Shown: positions 44,149 to 55,518, numbered from the stretch's first letter. The stretch is 64,000 nucleotides of DNA from Stachybotrys elegans (GCA_020746835.1 JAGPNK010000001.1:310001-374000), one strand, 5' to 3'. The notes: generated from the sequence alone by a model not told the origin. Made by a program: numbers and translations.

Positions 44149-45197
44149 TCAAGCCTTCTGTTGCCATTGGCTTTGGTGCGGTCCCGGAAAGGATATGTCT
44201 CGATGAATCCTTTGTTGTATCTCTGCGAGCCTTGGTTCATTCTCTTCGGTTAGTATGCCTCGGCGGATGAAGAAATCGAGTATACAGATGGCGCAGTTGG
44301 ATTTGTATTGACCGTCGGCGAGATCCCGCTTGACTTGATCCACGTCGTCAAGACGGAATTCTTCGACTTCGCCGTCCTTTGGCTTCGGGATAACATTGTT
44401 CGGTAGCTCCAGATGATAGACCCATTGACATTCAGGGTAGATGAAGCCGTCCTCGCCTATATGCTGTTCTTCCGTGACATAGATGTAGGTAATGGTTCCA
44501 ACGCAGGTGGCCTTGGATCGAACCAACGACTCTGGTAGGCTGGCTTCCTCGTCGGCTTCTCGCACAATGCATTCGAACGGGTCTTCCCCCGTCATAAGAC
44601 CCCCGGCAACGGTGTTGTCCAGCATGCTAGGGAATGTTGACTTGTTGGCAGCACGCTTCGGCGTCCAGATCTTGATGCCATAAGGCGCGCTCGGGTCGTT
44701 GACATAGGCTATCATGTGGACACCATATCTCATTGCCCCCAGCAGCCCCAAGGCAGCTCTCTCCATGCTGAAGAGGAGCTCGCCTTTACGGCTGTACACG
44801 GGCCAGGGCTCATCCCGCCAACCCTTGAGCAGCTTGAATGTTTGCTTTTCCCTCCAGTAAGTACTCAGCGCCGATACCTTAGCAGTCCTTTCCTCCTCTG
44901 TAGGTAGCTGGAACAGCTTGATGGTTCGTTTGGTCTCGTTAAAATCCATCTCGCCTTTGATTCTGACAGGAACGCGGAGGAGCTCCTGGAATACACGGCT
45001 GGGGACATGGCCAATAGGATACTCCCCATCTTCGTCTTCCCATAGCAGTGTGTACAGACTGTCCTGCCATTTTTTGAAGCTTTCGGGGCTTGTAGTGGCG
45101 TACGGGAAGCTGTGTAACCTTTCAGTACAGTACTCATGAAAGGGAGGAAGATTTCTCACCTATCCGTGTCTCCCACAAGGTCGATGTTGGTCTTCAT
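44149..45197 (-). CDS. Nudix hydrolase with DUF4743 domain (thiamine pyrophosphate-related)
   Basis: Two exons, 45197-45160 and 45118-44149, predict 335 residues starting MKTNIDLVGDTDRLHSFPYA. The intron is only 41 bases and ends in AAAG, so the first exon is less certain than the rest. N-terminal DUF4743 region: FFP-like start, IGHVPSRVFQELL and LLKGWRDEPWPVYS. The Nudix box is GGLMTGEDPFECIVREADEE followed by ASL, with Ser where the consensus has Gly. The family includes yeast YJR142W and the N-terminal part of fission yeast Tnr3, reported to hydrolyse oxidised thiamine diphosphate. That substrate is a family inference. Convergent with rpb8. Confidence 0.87.
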
Positions 45198-45937
45198 TTT
45201 CCAACTCCTATCTCGTTCTGTTACATCAGCTACTCTCCCCTCTCTTTGCAAGATATAAGTGCTGTGATTCCTCAAGAGGGGAATGAGAAGGATGCCGTGC
45301 ACAGGTAGGGTAAGCATGGAGGAAGGCTTACAGGGTTATAAACACTCCAGGCAGGAGAAGTTCGCAACCAGGAGCCAATAGTATCAGGAGTTAGGATCCT
45401 CCAATCTGCTTCATCAACACGCCGGGGATGATGGCAACGTATGAATGGTATAGGGTACTCCTGGATAGGTAAATTTAGACAGGTGTGGAACATTACGGAG
45501 TATACCACAACGTCAAGGAGGGGAATGGAGGGGCACAACGACGTTAGGAGGCGCCGGTGTGGTGGGGAGGCCCATCAGCTTTGCATATCTGGGTACCTCA
45601 ATAATCTCAACAGCGGTTTTTGTCACGATAGCCTCAAACTCGGCACACACATATAGAGCGCCGGTCTCCTAGTCTTTCCGACAGAGTTATGTAGGAGGAG
45701 GAGGTGTATGCGGTAGATTGATTCATCGATGTAAGTAGATCGTCATTGTGATTTACCAGGACCCACTCTTGCACGCTGAACTTCAACTTGCCGGACTGTT
45801 GAAGATGTTGACATTGATCACGCACAGTGGTTTGACCAAAGCTAACCTGGCATCCAAGTCACAGCCTAGAGAGCTTCACCCATTGAGTCACAGACAGACA
45901 TACTGAACCACAGTCTTCGTTGCCAACCAGAGGAAAC
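45198..45937. promoter_or_regulatory. Divergent region between the Nudix gene and opi10
   Basis: About 740 bases. A few TAGGTA-type hexamers occur (GGATAGGTAAAT near 45462). No gene or RNA recognised. Confidence 0.4.
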
Positions 45938-46561
45938 ATGTCCGGGCCGCTCTTTGGAGTCGTCCCAACAGGCCAGCCCTTGATCACTGAACCGGCCTCA
46001 ACGCCCTCTCCGACCTCATTCCTCTACACCCTGCCCACCACCCGGGCATTCTCCCACATTGTCGTGTTCCTGCTGCCCGGCGTTGTCCTACCCGACAACA
46101 CAGCAGCGGCCATCTATCTCGCCACGGCCCAGAATGTCGCTGCCGCCACGCAGTCCGGCACGGCCCCCAACTTCCGCTTCCTCGGCGCCATTGGACCCGG
46201 AAAGGAGAGTGCCATCTTCCACGTCGGCTCCGCGACATCCCAGACTGAGGGGGGCACTACAGAAGGCCTCGTCGTTGGCGTCGAAGTCGAGTCGGCTGAC
46301 GCTGTCGCGCCCCGTCTGCACGAGCTCGCGGCCTCCAAGTCTGGCTCGGCCACCGGCTCTGCCTCGTCGCAGCCGTCGGCCGCTGTTCTGGCGCAACGCA
46401 TCATCCAGAACGCCTTCAACTTCCTGGCCAGCTTCAGCGGCACCGCAGGACCGGGTGGTGTAGAGGTTGTTCCCCTCAAGGCATTCGAGGACTGGTGGCG
46501 CAAATTCGAATCTCGTATCAGGTCAGACCCTAGTTTCCTCGAGAAGAAGCAATCTGATTAG
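45938..46561 (+). CDS. opi10: Opi10/Hikeshi family protein
   Basis: Single exon, 207 residues. The N-terminal half is the Hikeshi fold: LFGVVPTGQPLITEP, FLYTLPTTRAFSHIVVFLLP and GVVLPDNTAAAIYLAT, followed by FRFLGAIGPGKESAIFHV. An Ala/Ser-rich linker (about 135-155) leads to a C-terminal helical part ending ALKAFEDWWRKFESRI-like (positions 185-200). In animals Hikeshi imports Hsp70 into the nucleus under heat stress. Yeast Opi10 was found through inositol regulation. Which role applies here is unknown. Confidence 0.82.
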   Translation: MSGPLFGVVPTGQPLITEPASTPSPTSFLYTLPTTRAFSHIVVFLLPGVVLPDNTAAAIYLATAQNVAAATQSGTAPNFRFLGAIGPGKESAIFHVGSATSQTEGGTTEGLVVGVEVESADAVAPRLHELAASKSGSATGSASSQPSAAVLAQRIIQNAFNFLASFSGTAGPGGVEVVPLKAFEDWWRKFESRIRSDPSFLEKKQSD

Positions 46562-47081
46562 ATTGAATGGAACTCGACCTCACACCAGCCCCTCCTACGC
46601 GCGTTCCCGCCACTGTATGACATATGTACCATCATACCCTCATTCAATCGAGAACGTCAAGATACACTTGCTCCTCCTTTGTGATTTGCCGGCTTCATTG
46701 GGCATGAACTGTTCCTGCAATCTGCATTGATGACCTTCTCCAGACATCACAAACCTGGCCGAGCTGCTTCGTAAGGACTACTCGATTGATGCGAAGGCAC
46801 GGCTCTAAGAAAATACCACACATGTCCTTCCTCCCATCTCTGGTTGTTCGTCAATCTCTCTATTTCCCAGCCTGATAATCAAACGCCCTGAATACCGACA
46901 TCCCGAGTACTCCAATCATTCAATCCCTTGACAGCATCCTCTTACAACTCTTCAGGTATCATCCTTGTTCTTCTTTAACGCCAAGCCCTCTCAATCCGCA
47001 AAAGAATCCCAGCGGTACACATCCATCAACTGCAAAACGCCCTTCGAAATAGATATACATGCGTGTTGGTCTCGCTGGCCT
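46562..47081. other. Intergenic between convergent opi10 and ynd1
   Basis: About 520 bases of 3' flanking sequence. No gene, repeat or RNA recognised. Confidence 0.4.
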
Positions 47082-49170
47082 TTAATCTTCTTGCAGGGGC
47101 GACATAAGTGGGCTTTTCCGCGTTGGACTGGCAGCTCTACTTCGCCGACCAGCATTCAACATTTGCAACGAGGGGCTTAATCTTTCGCAGCTCTCGGTGC
47201 GGAGGACAACCCCACTGCGGTCTATGAGCGATGGCAGACGTGTGTCTTCGCGTCTCTCCAAGGTCGATGCCGGACCAGGTCGTCTTGTGCCGGCCGAGCG
47301 AGAACTGTCACTGCTGTCCGAGTACTCGTTGTCATCGGAATCTACCCCTCCCAACTCGAAAGCAGGTGCTTCTCCCTCCTCCAAAACCCGCTCATAGGTC
47401 GGGCTACTACGGCCGAATAGCTTGTGAGCAAAGGAGAATCCGCGGCTAGGCCTGCGACTCGTCCATTGTCGTCGGCCACGGAACAAGAATGTGTTGAGTT
47501 TGCCCTTGCGGTTCTTGAAGAAGAGATAGGCGACAAATAGTAGAACGAAGAGCAGAATGATGACAGTGGCCGAGGTTGACTTGGAGGGGACTCGCGGGAC
47601 TTCGTCAGCTACATCATCGTCGTCGTCGCCTTGAGCGGGAAGCAGCGGATGAGATCCAGCAAGCTCAAAGTCGCTTGGAATGCCTTCCTTCACATTGCTT
47701 CCAAAGCCAACGGGAAGATCAGAATCCGCCGGTGGAACCTGCCCTGCTGCGTAAAGAAGCATCTTTCCCAGAGTCCAGCTGAGCTCAACGCCGTCCACTT
47801 CATCGACTGGCTTGAACGGATCAATGAAGCCCTTGTCCTTGGCCTTTTCGAGCGCTTCTTTGGTCGAGTTGATACCAGGTGTAATGTCGCCATCAAGACC
47901 GACTCGCGGAATGCCAATTCCATCATACAGAACGTTGATGAGCCAGGAAGCCTTGAAGCAGGCCTCCCGTGACTCCGCGGCCTTCTGTTCCGCACTCTTC
48001 TTCCGCTTTTCAAGATCGCTTTCAATGTCTGACCAGTCGCGACCGCAGAAATCCATAACCCTCTGCTGATATGTCGCCAAATCATATGCCGTATCCTTCC
48101 CGCCAAACACGCCATGCGTTGTATGCCAATACTCGGAAACACCGACAAAATGGTTGATGTCGAAATCTATGGCCGGAACATGCTGTCCGTTTAGAAGACA
48201 TGGCTCATCCTCGCACGGTGCGTCCTTGCCGAGAAGGGGGTAAGTCGTCTTCAGACAGTCTTGGAAATCACCCGTGCCCACGAGTATCGTTTCCTCCGTT
48301 GATGGTACGCCTCCAACAAGCTCCCCAGCCAGCGAGGTTCGAAGGCCGTTTGGCATGCATGGATCTGGGAGCTCGTAGCTGTCGCCCCCGTACATATCGA
48401 CGAGGCTCTTTACATATCTTTCGCGAGCCTTGTTAGCACCGAAGCCGAGCCACGTTGCGGTAAAGACTTTGTATTCGGCAGGGGACCCATCGAGATGACG
48501 GAGCCGGACGAGCTTCAGATCATTAGAGTGCTTTTCGGCTTCCGTCGCGTTTGGTGCGAATGCAATTTGGGCTGACGCGCCTCCCATGTCCAAGAATCCA
48601 TACGTATGATGTCCGTGGCCGTGGTTGTGGAGTTCGGGATCGTCGAAACCGCCCAGCAAATAGTTGGCAGCAATCCAGCCGTACAGGCCCTCGGTCTCGC
48701 CAGATATGACCTGGACGTGCGCGTCACAATCGGGGAGGAGGAAGTGCGTGGTGGCCTTGAGGTAGGTGCAAATGTTTTGAAGGAGCGCAAACTGCTCGTC
48801 GTCTGGGAGGAACCGTACACCTGCTGTGGCCATAAGGAATATAGGCGTCTCTGACACCTTATCGGAAGGAACCTCGTCGAGGGCGATATCGATCAGTGAC
48901 TGCAAATGGGTAGGGCCGACGGCAGCGACATTATGGGCGAAGGTAGAAACACCGGGATGAATCTTCTTGGTCTCCTTGAGCTTCAGCTCAGGCAGGGTAT
49001 GCGATTTGTCGGAGGCGGCTGGGTTCTTCCATTTGTAAACGTAGATGCGGGTTCCAGAGGAACCGGCATCGAGGATGACACCGTACTGCGCTGCGCGATC
49101 TTCATGTTAGCCGTGATGTGCGACAAGGAAGCATAGCCTGGACTGGCGTATACGCACAATGCTTCCCCAT
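47082..49170 (-). CDS. ynd1: Golgi apyrase Ynd1 (GDA1/CD39 family)
   Basis: Hydrolyses nucleoside di- and triphosphates in the Golgi lumen, removing GDP/UDP left by glycosyltransferases. Exon 1 is just 13 bases (49170-49158, M-G-K-H plus one base); exon 2 is 49090-47082; total 673 residues. The intron has a GTGCGT donor and GGCTAAC branch. The join gives MGKHSQYGVILDAGSSGTRI, the family start. Apyrase regions are intact: ACR1 DAGSSGTR, ACR2 ATAGVRFL, ACR3 SGETEGLYGWIAANYLLG, ACR4 FLDMGGASAQIAF. One membrane segment lies near 510-530 (ATVIILLFVLLFVAYLFF), followed by a basic, Ser-rich cytosolic tail of about 140 residues. There is no N-terminal signal peptide or anchor, as in yeast Ynd1. Confidence 0.94.
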
Positions 49171-50513
49171 CACTTCCCCGTCAATCCAATGCTGAGAGTG
49201 GGTGCTGGAGGGCAATGCAAACAAGGAGTGTTTGTGAAGATGCTGAGTTTGGCTTGCTGGGGGACGAATTCGACGGCACGGAGTTGGAACAAGGAGTAAC
49301 TTGGTGTTCTGCAACTTTACCCTCCCAAAGCGCAAAGTACCCGATACTTCTTTATTCTTAGTTCCGGGTACAAGATGCATGGTGCACTAGGCCGCCAGGT
49401 ACCCCTCCATGGAAAGTAGTGAGGAAATCAGCCTTGTTTGGCCAAGGAGGTACATGCAGCCTAAAATTAAGCTACAGGGGATATCTGAATGATAAGCCAG
49501 CCCAGCATGTCGGAGTAGACGAATGTTGCAGGAGAAGTATACGGATGCTCTTGGTCGTGAATATAGATAGAGCATACGTGTTCATGAACCAACGCCCCGT
49601 GTCCAGTTAGCAGTGGCCAAGTTCAAGCTTTTTGATGCATGTCTTGTTGCATTTGCTTTGGGTGATTCAGCTCAAGGCTCAAGCAAGGTACCTGATACTA
49701 CTGTCGCACCACGTAGGAAATTCTTTCCATTTCATTGGCTCTGGGACGCCGCGTAATGCAGGCCTGTCCACCATCACCTCATAAGGTTCCGCTTCCAAGG
49801 ATGTTAACCTCCGTGCTTCTCTCTTACTCTGTATAATAGGAATTCTGTGAAATCGAGGAACCACATGTGAGAGAGTAGAGGCATCTTTTGTCAATATTGT
49901 ACCTGGTCAAGGAACCGACATCCACTGCGCGCATCCTACATCGCTCTTCTAGTTGTATATCCCTATCTTGGCCTGCTTTTGTTTACTTTGCCTTATCTAC
50001 GTAATCCGGCAGCTTGACCAGGATTACCCCTGTCTCGTATTCTCTTCCGCCACTTGCAGCTGCTTGGAGGCAGCTTCTAGTTCCGGCTGGGATCAGCAGA
50101 CCTTCTTAGCCTATGTACTTATCATGCCACGAGCAGATACGGAGTGATACCATCAACCATGTCTACGTAAAAGTACGATCATTGGGCGGAGGCCGTGGGT
50201 GGGATTCGTATTCGAGAATATCCAACCACCGTTTGCTTTACTCCCGCTTGTCACGAGTTCAGGCAGGGAACGTACTCTTCCAAGCGACGGTTAAAGTCGA
50301 GTTCAGTACTGGTCGATGATCATTGCTGAGCCCTTGGGTCAACGCCTCCTTCCGGGCGAACTATGTTGGGAACGGTGATCGACGTACTAGGCAAGGTATA
50401 TAGATATCACTTGCAGGATGGAAATAAATCAGCATGTATCGTTCCGCCAATAATCGTCCTTGGCCATTGGTCGATGCTTCAGATCAAGCCATGTAATAGA
50501 AGGGTGTAAGCCG
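49171..50513. other. Intergenic between ynd1 start and hei10 end
   Basis: About 1.3 kb. The left part is the ynd1 promoter. The right part is the 3' flank of hei10. GGTACCTG-type motifs occur near 49397 and 49687. No open frame with a domain and no tRNA-like structure was seen. Confidence 0.4.
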
Positions 50514-51730
50514 TCAGTGCGAACGCACTGTAGCGTCCAACCCTGTAGGGTTTGCGGGTTGGCTAACCTTCAACCCAGATGTTAAACCCATACCCATCAG
50601 TGCTTCTCGGTGAGATCCCAGGCTTGGAGTGCTGGTCGCGCCGTGCCTTCCTCCTGAAATCGCAAATGCTGTGGGCGTCGTCGATGGACCACCAAGTTCA
50701 CCCATACCCGATGTCCTACCAAGTCCCATCATTGACCGAATCTCGTTGTCCCGAACCGATCCTGGAGCCCTAGCTGTGGTTTGTCAACATGAAATGAACA
50801 ATCCATCTCGCTCCCTGTGGCATACTCACATCGAAGCTGGCCGGCCTGAGACCATCCACCATCCACACCAAGGTGATTCAGCCTTGTCTGGGGAATATAG
50901 GTGCTTCGATTGGCCAAACCCAGATGACCAGCTTGGTCAAAGTTTCTACTAGACCCGTAATTCGACTGTTTGGTGTGAAGACCCAAGACGTTTGGTTGTG
51001 GGAGCGCGAGAATGGATGAGTCGACAGCGTCAGATGCCGCCTGCTGTAGAGGGCCTTCCTCAGCCCTTCTTTTCACTTTTTCATATAGATTGTGAATCTG
51101 CTGTAGTTTCCGGCTCTTGTCTTTGTAGGCTTGGAGATAGTCTTCCCCCTTCTTCTTGAGAAGCTCGTGCTCGTGTAAAAGATCTGCCGCGGTGAGCATC
51201 AGGCGAGCAAGGTCGGAGAGAAGCACATACCGGAAATCTGATTTTGCAATGTCTCAACTTGAGCTTTTGCCTCATTCATGGACTTTGTGTATTCCATATT
51301 CAGCTTCGTGAATCTATTGGCCAGTTTGCTGTTGAGACACTGCTGCCAATATATTTCATGGGTCGTTTGGTAGGCCCAAAAGCTGAGCGCTCGACCCGCG
51401 CATTCCATGATGACATTGGGGCTAAGGCCGCACAGGACTATGCTTTTGTACTCTTCTCCAGGAACAAGATTGGAAATGACGGCGTCATCCGGGTGTGGGA
51501 GGTGCGCTTTGCATGCCGGACACTCAGAGCGAGTATGAGGATCATGGCCAGGGAGATTGACAGAGTTCGCACAATCGAGACAGAAGATATGGCTTCTCTA
51601 CCGTCAGCTGGCTTCTTAAAACATACGAGGAGATCATCGGGGGCATGGCCGACCTGCAACTGGTGACAACAGCCCGGTCGCCGACCGGTTTTCTGCATGA
51701 GATCGCGTTGCAGTTCAATGAGTGTTCCAT
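50514..51730 (-). CDS. hei10: Meiotic RING-finger protein Hei10 (CCNB1IP1/Zip3 group)
   Basis: Four exons, 51730-51654, 51592-51231, 51183-50830 and 50773-50514, predict 350 residues. The RING is assembled across intron 1 and complete: Cys7, Cys12, Cys25, His27, Cys30, Cys33, Cys50, Cys53, with the motif TSCSHIFCLDC. Intron 1 ends in GAGAAG, the only in-frame acceptor giving this motif. A coiled coil follows (about 95-185: NEAKAQVETLQNQIS, LLHEHELLKKKGEDYLQAYK, KVKRRAEE). The C-terminal part is disordered and Gly/Ser-rich, with short repeats MGLGRTSGMG/MGMGLTSGL. In Sordaria, plants and animals Hei10 marks crossover sites on meiotic chromosomes as a SUMO/ubiquitin-type ligase. Function is inferred from this architecture. 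Confidence 0.87.
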
Positions 51731-52701
51731 GGTGCTCACTCAAATTGCGCGGCACTAGGGGCTTGATTGCGAATCCCTGTGTCTGTGACTGTCGATGGAT
51801 GACGATCAAGGTATCCGATAGCTAGGCAAGTCCGGAATATGGCTGCGTCAGGCCGCATCACCGAATGTAGGTGTTCTTGTTCCTGCAGGCACCCTAAGCA
51901 AAGACTTCCCACCTACCTCTAGGCAGGTAGTGAGGAGGAGTTGACTCTTTCCCTGTTCTGAGCTATCAAGGAAGGTAGGGAGCAGGGGCAGCTTCCCACT
52001 GGCTTTGGCTGGAGGACAGCAGAGGTGCTACCTTAGGTGGTAGGTAGGCACCTGCCTGTAATAAATAAAGGATGGATCGTTGCACTGTGCAGTCAATCAG
52101 ATGACCCTGTGTATTAACGTCATCTTCCAGGTCAGCACCGTGGGCGCCCTGGTGTCATCTTCCTTCTGGCAGTAGCTTGAAAAAGTCCAACAGCTGAATG
52201 GGATACGCAAATTATTTGACACACTAGAGATAGGATAGTCGACCGTTATCTGTGAGTTGCATCATGTATGCTATGCCTACTTTGAAGGCAATATATCATG
52301 GTTGGGTATCATTATTGAGCGGTCATTCCGCTTTCTATGTACAACATTGGCTTGCCTGCGTTGATCTATGGGAGAGTAAGGGCAAACAACAACCGGGCGT
52401 CGGAAAGCTGCCGACGTTAGCACGCTGTCAGATACTTGGACTGCCATTATATGCCCGGACATCTGAAGCCCGACTTGTGCGATGGCTGCAGCATCATTCG
52501 TATGCTCGAGAGCAATGCCGTGCGTATTGCTTGCATGCCGTAAACAATGCAACTGGGGTGCAGGGTCTGAGTGACATGTTCAGTTCCCGCCAGCACCTCA
52601 AGCGCCATGGAGCACAGAGACAGCTGTCAACATTGTGCAGAGCTGGGTTCCAGAATCAGGCGAAGGAGCAATAGGATGGGGGGGTTGTTTGTGTGTGACA
52701 A
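51731..52701. promoter_or_regulatory. hei10 promoter (TAGGTA-rich) and rex4 3' flank
   Basis: About 970 bases. From 51868 to 52060 the TAGGTA/CACCTACC/AGGTAG motif recurs at least six times, including ACCTACCTCTAGGCAGGTAG and GGTGGTAGGTAGGCACCTG. The rest is the 3' flank of rex4. Confidence 0.45.
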
Positions 52702-53658
52702 CTATCCTTTGCGAGATTTCTTCGATTTCTTTCCTGGCTGTTTTGCATCTTTGACAGGCTTCTGAGCATAGCGATTGGCGTGGTCGATGTCAAAACTGGA
52801 CTTGAATCGTCTGAAGAGTAGCATAGTAACCCGGGCATCTTCAATACTGGAATGCGCTCCACTCTGGATGTCGACACTCAAGATCTCGTGCGCGAGGACC
52901 CTGAGAGATGGCTTCCGTCCATATCCGTATTTTTTGAAGCCAGGGTGTTTAGATGTATCTCGTATATCGCGAGGTGGGTGGCTGAGTTGGAGGGCGGTAA
53001 GGTCATGCTTTATGTCGTGGCCTACCAAGATGCGGCCCTGGATAAGTTCGTCGACCTGCTTCTGAACCTCATCGAAGTCTCTGGCAAATCTCATCTCCTT
53101 TCGGCTGATGCCGCTGACAGAAGTCCTCCAGTTGGTGACAGGCTCTCTTTGTTTCACGTAGGAATCGTAGATCTGGCGACCGTGAAAGTCGACAATGCTG
53201 ACACGAGCAAGCGATGACTCATGACCACCAGGTCCAATTCCAACCATCTCGCAGTCAATGGCGATGTACTTCCCGACCTCGATTCCCTCAGTAAGTCCGT
53301 GATTGATCCTGTCTTTCCTGGCCGCGGACAGCATGGAGTTGTTCTTCGCGCCAAGGTCATACGCCTCGGCCAATACTTCTGCTGAAATATCATGGTCATC
53401 AGCCCAAAGAGCCAGGGAAGGGCTTGGGCTGTCGATGAATTTAGCGCCAGCCTCAGTGCTTTGAACGCCTCCCATCTTCTTGTCGCTCACAGCAGCAGCC
53501 GAAGAAACAACAGCCGTTGTTGAGGCTTGACTGCGTTTGATCTTCTTGGGGGGGTTCTGGGTGGGATTGTCCGTCTTTCTCTTCTTGGATTGGGTTTTGG
53601 GGGAGTCCGCTTGCAGCTTGGCCTGAAGCTTCTTCCAGTTGGAAGACAGCTCAGCCAT
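52702..53658 (-). CDS. rex4: RNA exonuclease Rex4 (DEDDh)
   Basis: 3'-5' exoribonuclease linked to pre-rRNA processing. One exon, 318 residues from MAELSSNWKKLQ; the in-frame upstream extension was not used because it overlaps the promoter region and family members start at the WKKL motif. A Lys/Gln-rich disordered segment precedes the nuclease domain. Exo motifs: IAIDCEMVG (ExoI), LVGHDIKHDLTAL (ExoII) and HSSIEDARVTMLLF (ExoIII, with the His five before Asp, so DEDDh). The tail is very basic (KKSKKSRKG), consistent with nucleolar location. Divergent from esa1, 300 bases apart. Confidence 0.93.
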   Translation of the reverse strand: MAELSSNWKKLQAKLQADSPKTQSKKRKTDNPTQNPPKKIKRSQASTTAVVSSAAAVSDKKMGGVQSTEAGAKFIDSPSPSLALWADDHDISAEVLAEAYDLGAKNNSMLSAARKDRINHGLTEGIEVGKYIAIDCEMVGIGPGGHESSLARVSIVDFHGRQIYDSYVKQREPVTNWRTSVSGISRKEMRFARDFDEVQKQVDELIQGRILVGHDIKHDLTALQLSHPPRDIRDTSKHPGFKKYGYGRKPSLRVLAHEILSVDIQSGAHSSIEDARVTMLLFRRFKSSFDIDHANRYAQKPVKDAKQPGKKSKKSRKG

Positions 53659-53958
53659 GATGGGCATACATCTGCCACTTTGGATCACGATTCTTTCACA
53701 AGGTGATGAGTGCAGGGATCCGAGATCTGAAGAATGCCATGAGCCACTGTCAGGCCTTCGATCAAATTGGACTAGCATATGCATCTAAGCGGATACCGAT
53801 AAGGATTTTCTGCTCACCGCCTGAAGATAAGACATATTTCTGCCGCTCCCCTCTATACTTTCCTGCTTCGTATTTCCAGCGCTCTGTTCTGAGTATCGGC
53901 TCTGTGTCACGCCATCGAATCCAACCATCAATATCTCGACGCGCGGGCATCTTCCATC
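53659..53958. promoter_or_regulatory. Short divergent promoter of rex4 and esa1
   Basis: 300 bases between the two start codons, so both promoters must overlap. No TATA box or obvious repeated element. Confidence 0.45.
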
Positions 53959-55518
53959 ATGGCTGTTGGTACTCCGGCAGGTGAGCCTACTGTGGGCTCA
54001 GATGCGCCCCGACAGAAAGGAAAAGCGACGCCCGAAACGTTGCGCGCTGGCTGCATTGCCTGGGTCGAAAAGGAAGGACAACCGAGACGCGCCGAGATTC
54101 TCAGCATAAAGGAAACGAAGAGTGGGAAGCAATTCTATTGTAACTTCGACAACTTCAATAAGCGATTAGACGAATGGGTCCCCTTGTCTCGAATCGACTT
54201 CTCCCAAGATGTCGAGTGGCCCAACCCCGAGAAGGAGAAGCAGAAGGAAAACAAGACCAAGAAAGCCTCGACCGTTCCATCCAAAAAGGCTCAATCAACG
54301 AAAAAGGCGCAAAAGCGACCAAGTAAGCGAGAGCAATCCGTTCTCTCTGAATCAGCGACGCCTCATCCCTGGACCGGTCCGTATCTCTCTAACCTGGTCG
54401 CGAGCTTCGATGGCTGACCCTTTCCAGAATTCGTAGAAAACCAAAGCCAGCGAAAGTCTTCATCGGTTGGGCCAGAAGGCGAATCGCAGGCCCGAGCGAG
54501 CGCCGAGCCGAGCGCAACCCCGGGCGCTGGGGATGAGCTAGAAGGCGAGGAAAAGGAAGAAGAGATCAAGAAGGAGCACCCTGGCTTCAGCCACGAAGAG
54601 GAGATAGAGAAGCTAAGGACTTCTGGCTCCATGACACAAAACCCGGCCGAAATATCCCGAATTCGAAACATATCCAAGGTGCAATTCGGCAAGCACGACC
54701 TCTTCCCCTGGTACTTCTCCCCTTATCCCGAGTCGTTTGCGCTGGAGGACGTTATATACCTTTGCGAATTCTGCCTGAGCTACTACGCCGACGAGTTTGC
54801 GTTCTCACGACACCGACGCAAGTGCACTCTACAGCATCCCCCCGGCAATGAGATTTATCGAGATGAATATGTTTCCTTTTTCGAAATCGATGGCCGACGA
54901 CAGCGAACCTGGTGCCGGAATCTGTGCCTTCTTTCGAAGATGTTTCTCGACCACAAAACACTCTTCTACGACGTGGACCCCTTCCTATTCTATGTCATGG
55001 CAACCCGGACCGATAAGGGCTGTCATGTTGTCGGATACTTTTCCAAGGAGAAGGAGAGCGCAGATGGGTACAACGTGGCGTGTATTTTGACGCTGCCGCA
55101 GTATCAGAGAAAAGGATTCGGTCGCTTGCTCATTCAATTTTCGTACGAACTTTCCAAGATTGAGGGAAAACTGGGTTCACCAGAGAAGCCATTGTCCGAT
55201 CTGGGTCTCCTCAGTTATCGGCAGTACTGGTCTGAGAACATACTTGACCTTCTCCTTGGCTGCAACGAGAAAGAAGAGAAGGTGACAATCGAAACGATAT
55301 CGTCTACTTTGGCTATGACGACGCAGGATGTCGAGCATACATTGCAGGCCATGAAGATGCAGGTTTACCACAAGAGCGATCACAAGATCGTTATACCCGA
55401 GAAGCTCATCTCACAGCGGGAAAAGCAGAAGCTGAAACAGAAGAGGATAATTGATCCTACCAAAATCCAGTGGAAACCACCCGTGTTTACTGCTTCCAGC
55501 CGCACATGGGGCTGGTAG
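53959..55518 (+). CDS. esa1: MYST histone acetyltransferase Esa1 (NuA4 catalytic subunit)
   Basis: Acetylates histone H4 and H2A tails as the catalytic subunit of NuA4. Two exons, 53959-54322 and 54428-55518, predict 484 residues. Chromo-barrel domain at about 28-90 ([32 protein letters not shown]). An acidic/basic linker follows. MYST domain: C2HC zinc finger ([20 protein letters not shown], closing Cys next), then [14 protein letters not shown]. Acetyl-CoA loop: [20 protein letters not shown]. Active-site Cys340 (NVACILTLP) and Glu374 ([15 protein letters not shown]) have the same 34-residue spacing as yeast Cys304/Glu338. It ends in SSRTWGW, typical of Esa1. Confidence 0.97.

Noticed and set aside
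52252..52674. Plus-strand frame of about 140 codons between hei10 and rex4
   Set aside because: No domain, and it lies in 3' flanking and promoter sequence; composition does not resemble the neighbouring genes.
53659..53784. 42-residue N-terminal extension of rex4
   Set aside because: It would fill almost half of the 300-base divergent promoter; the conserved start MAELSSNWKKLQ fits the family.
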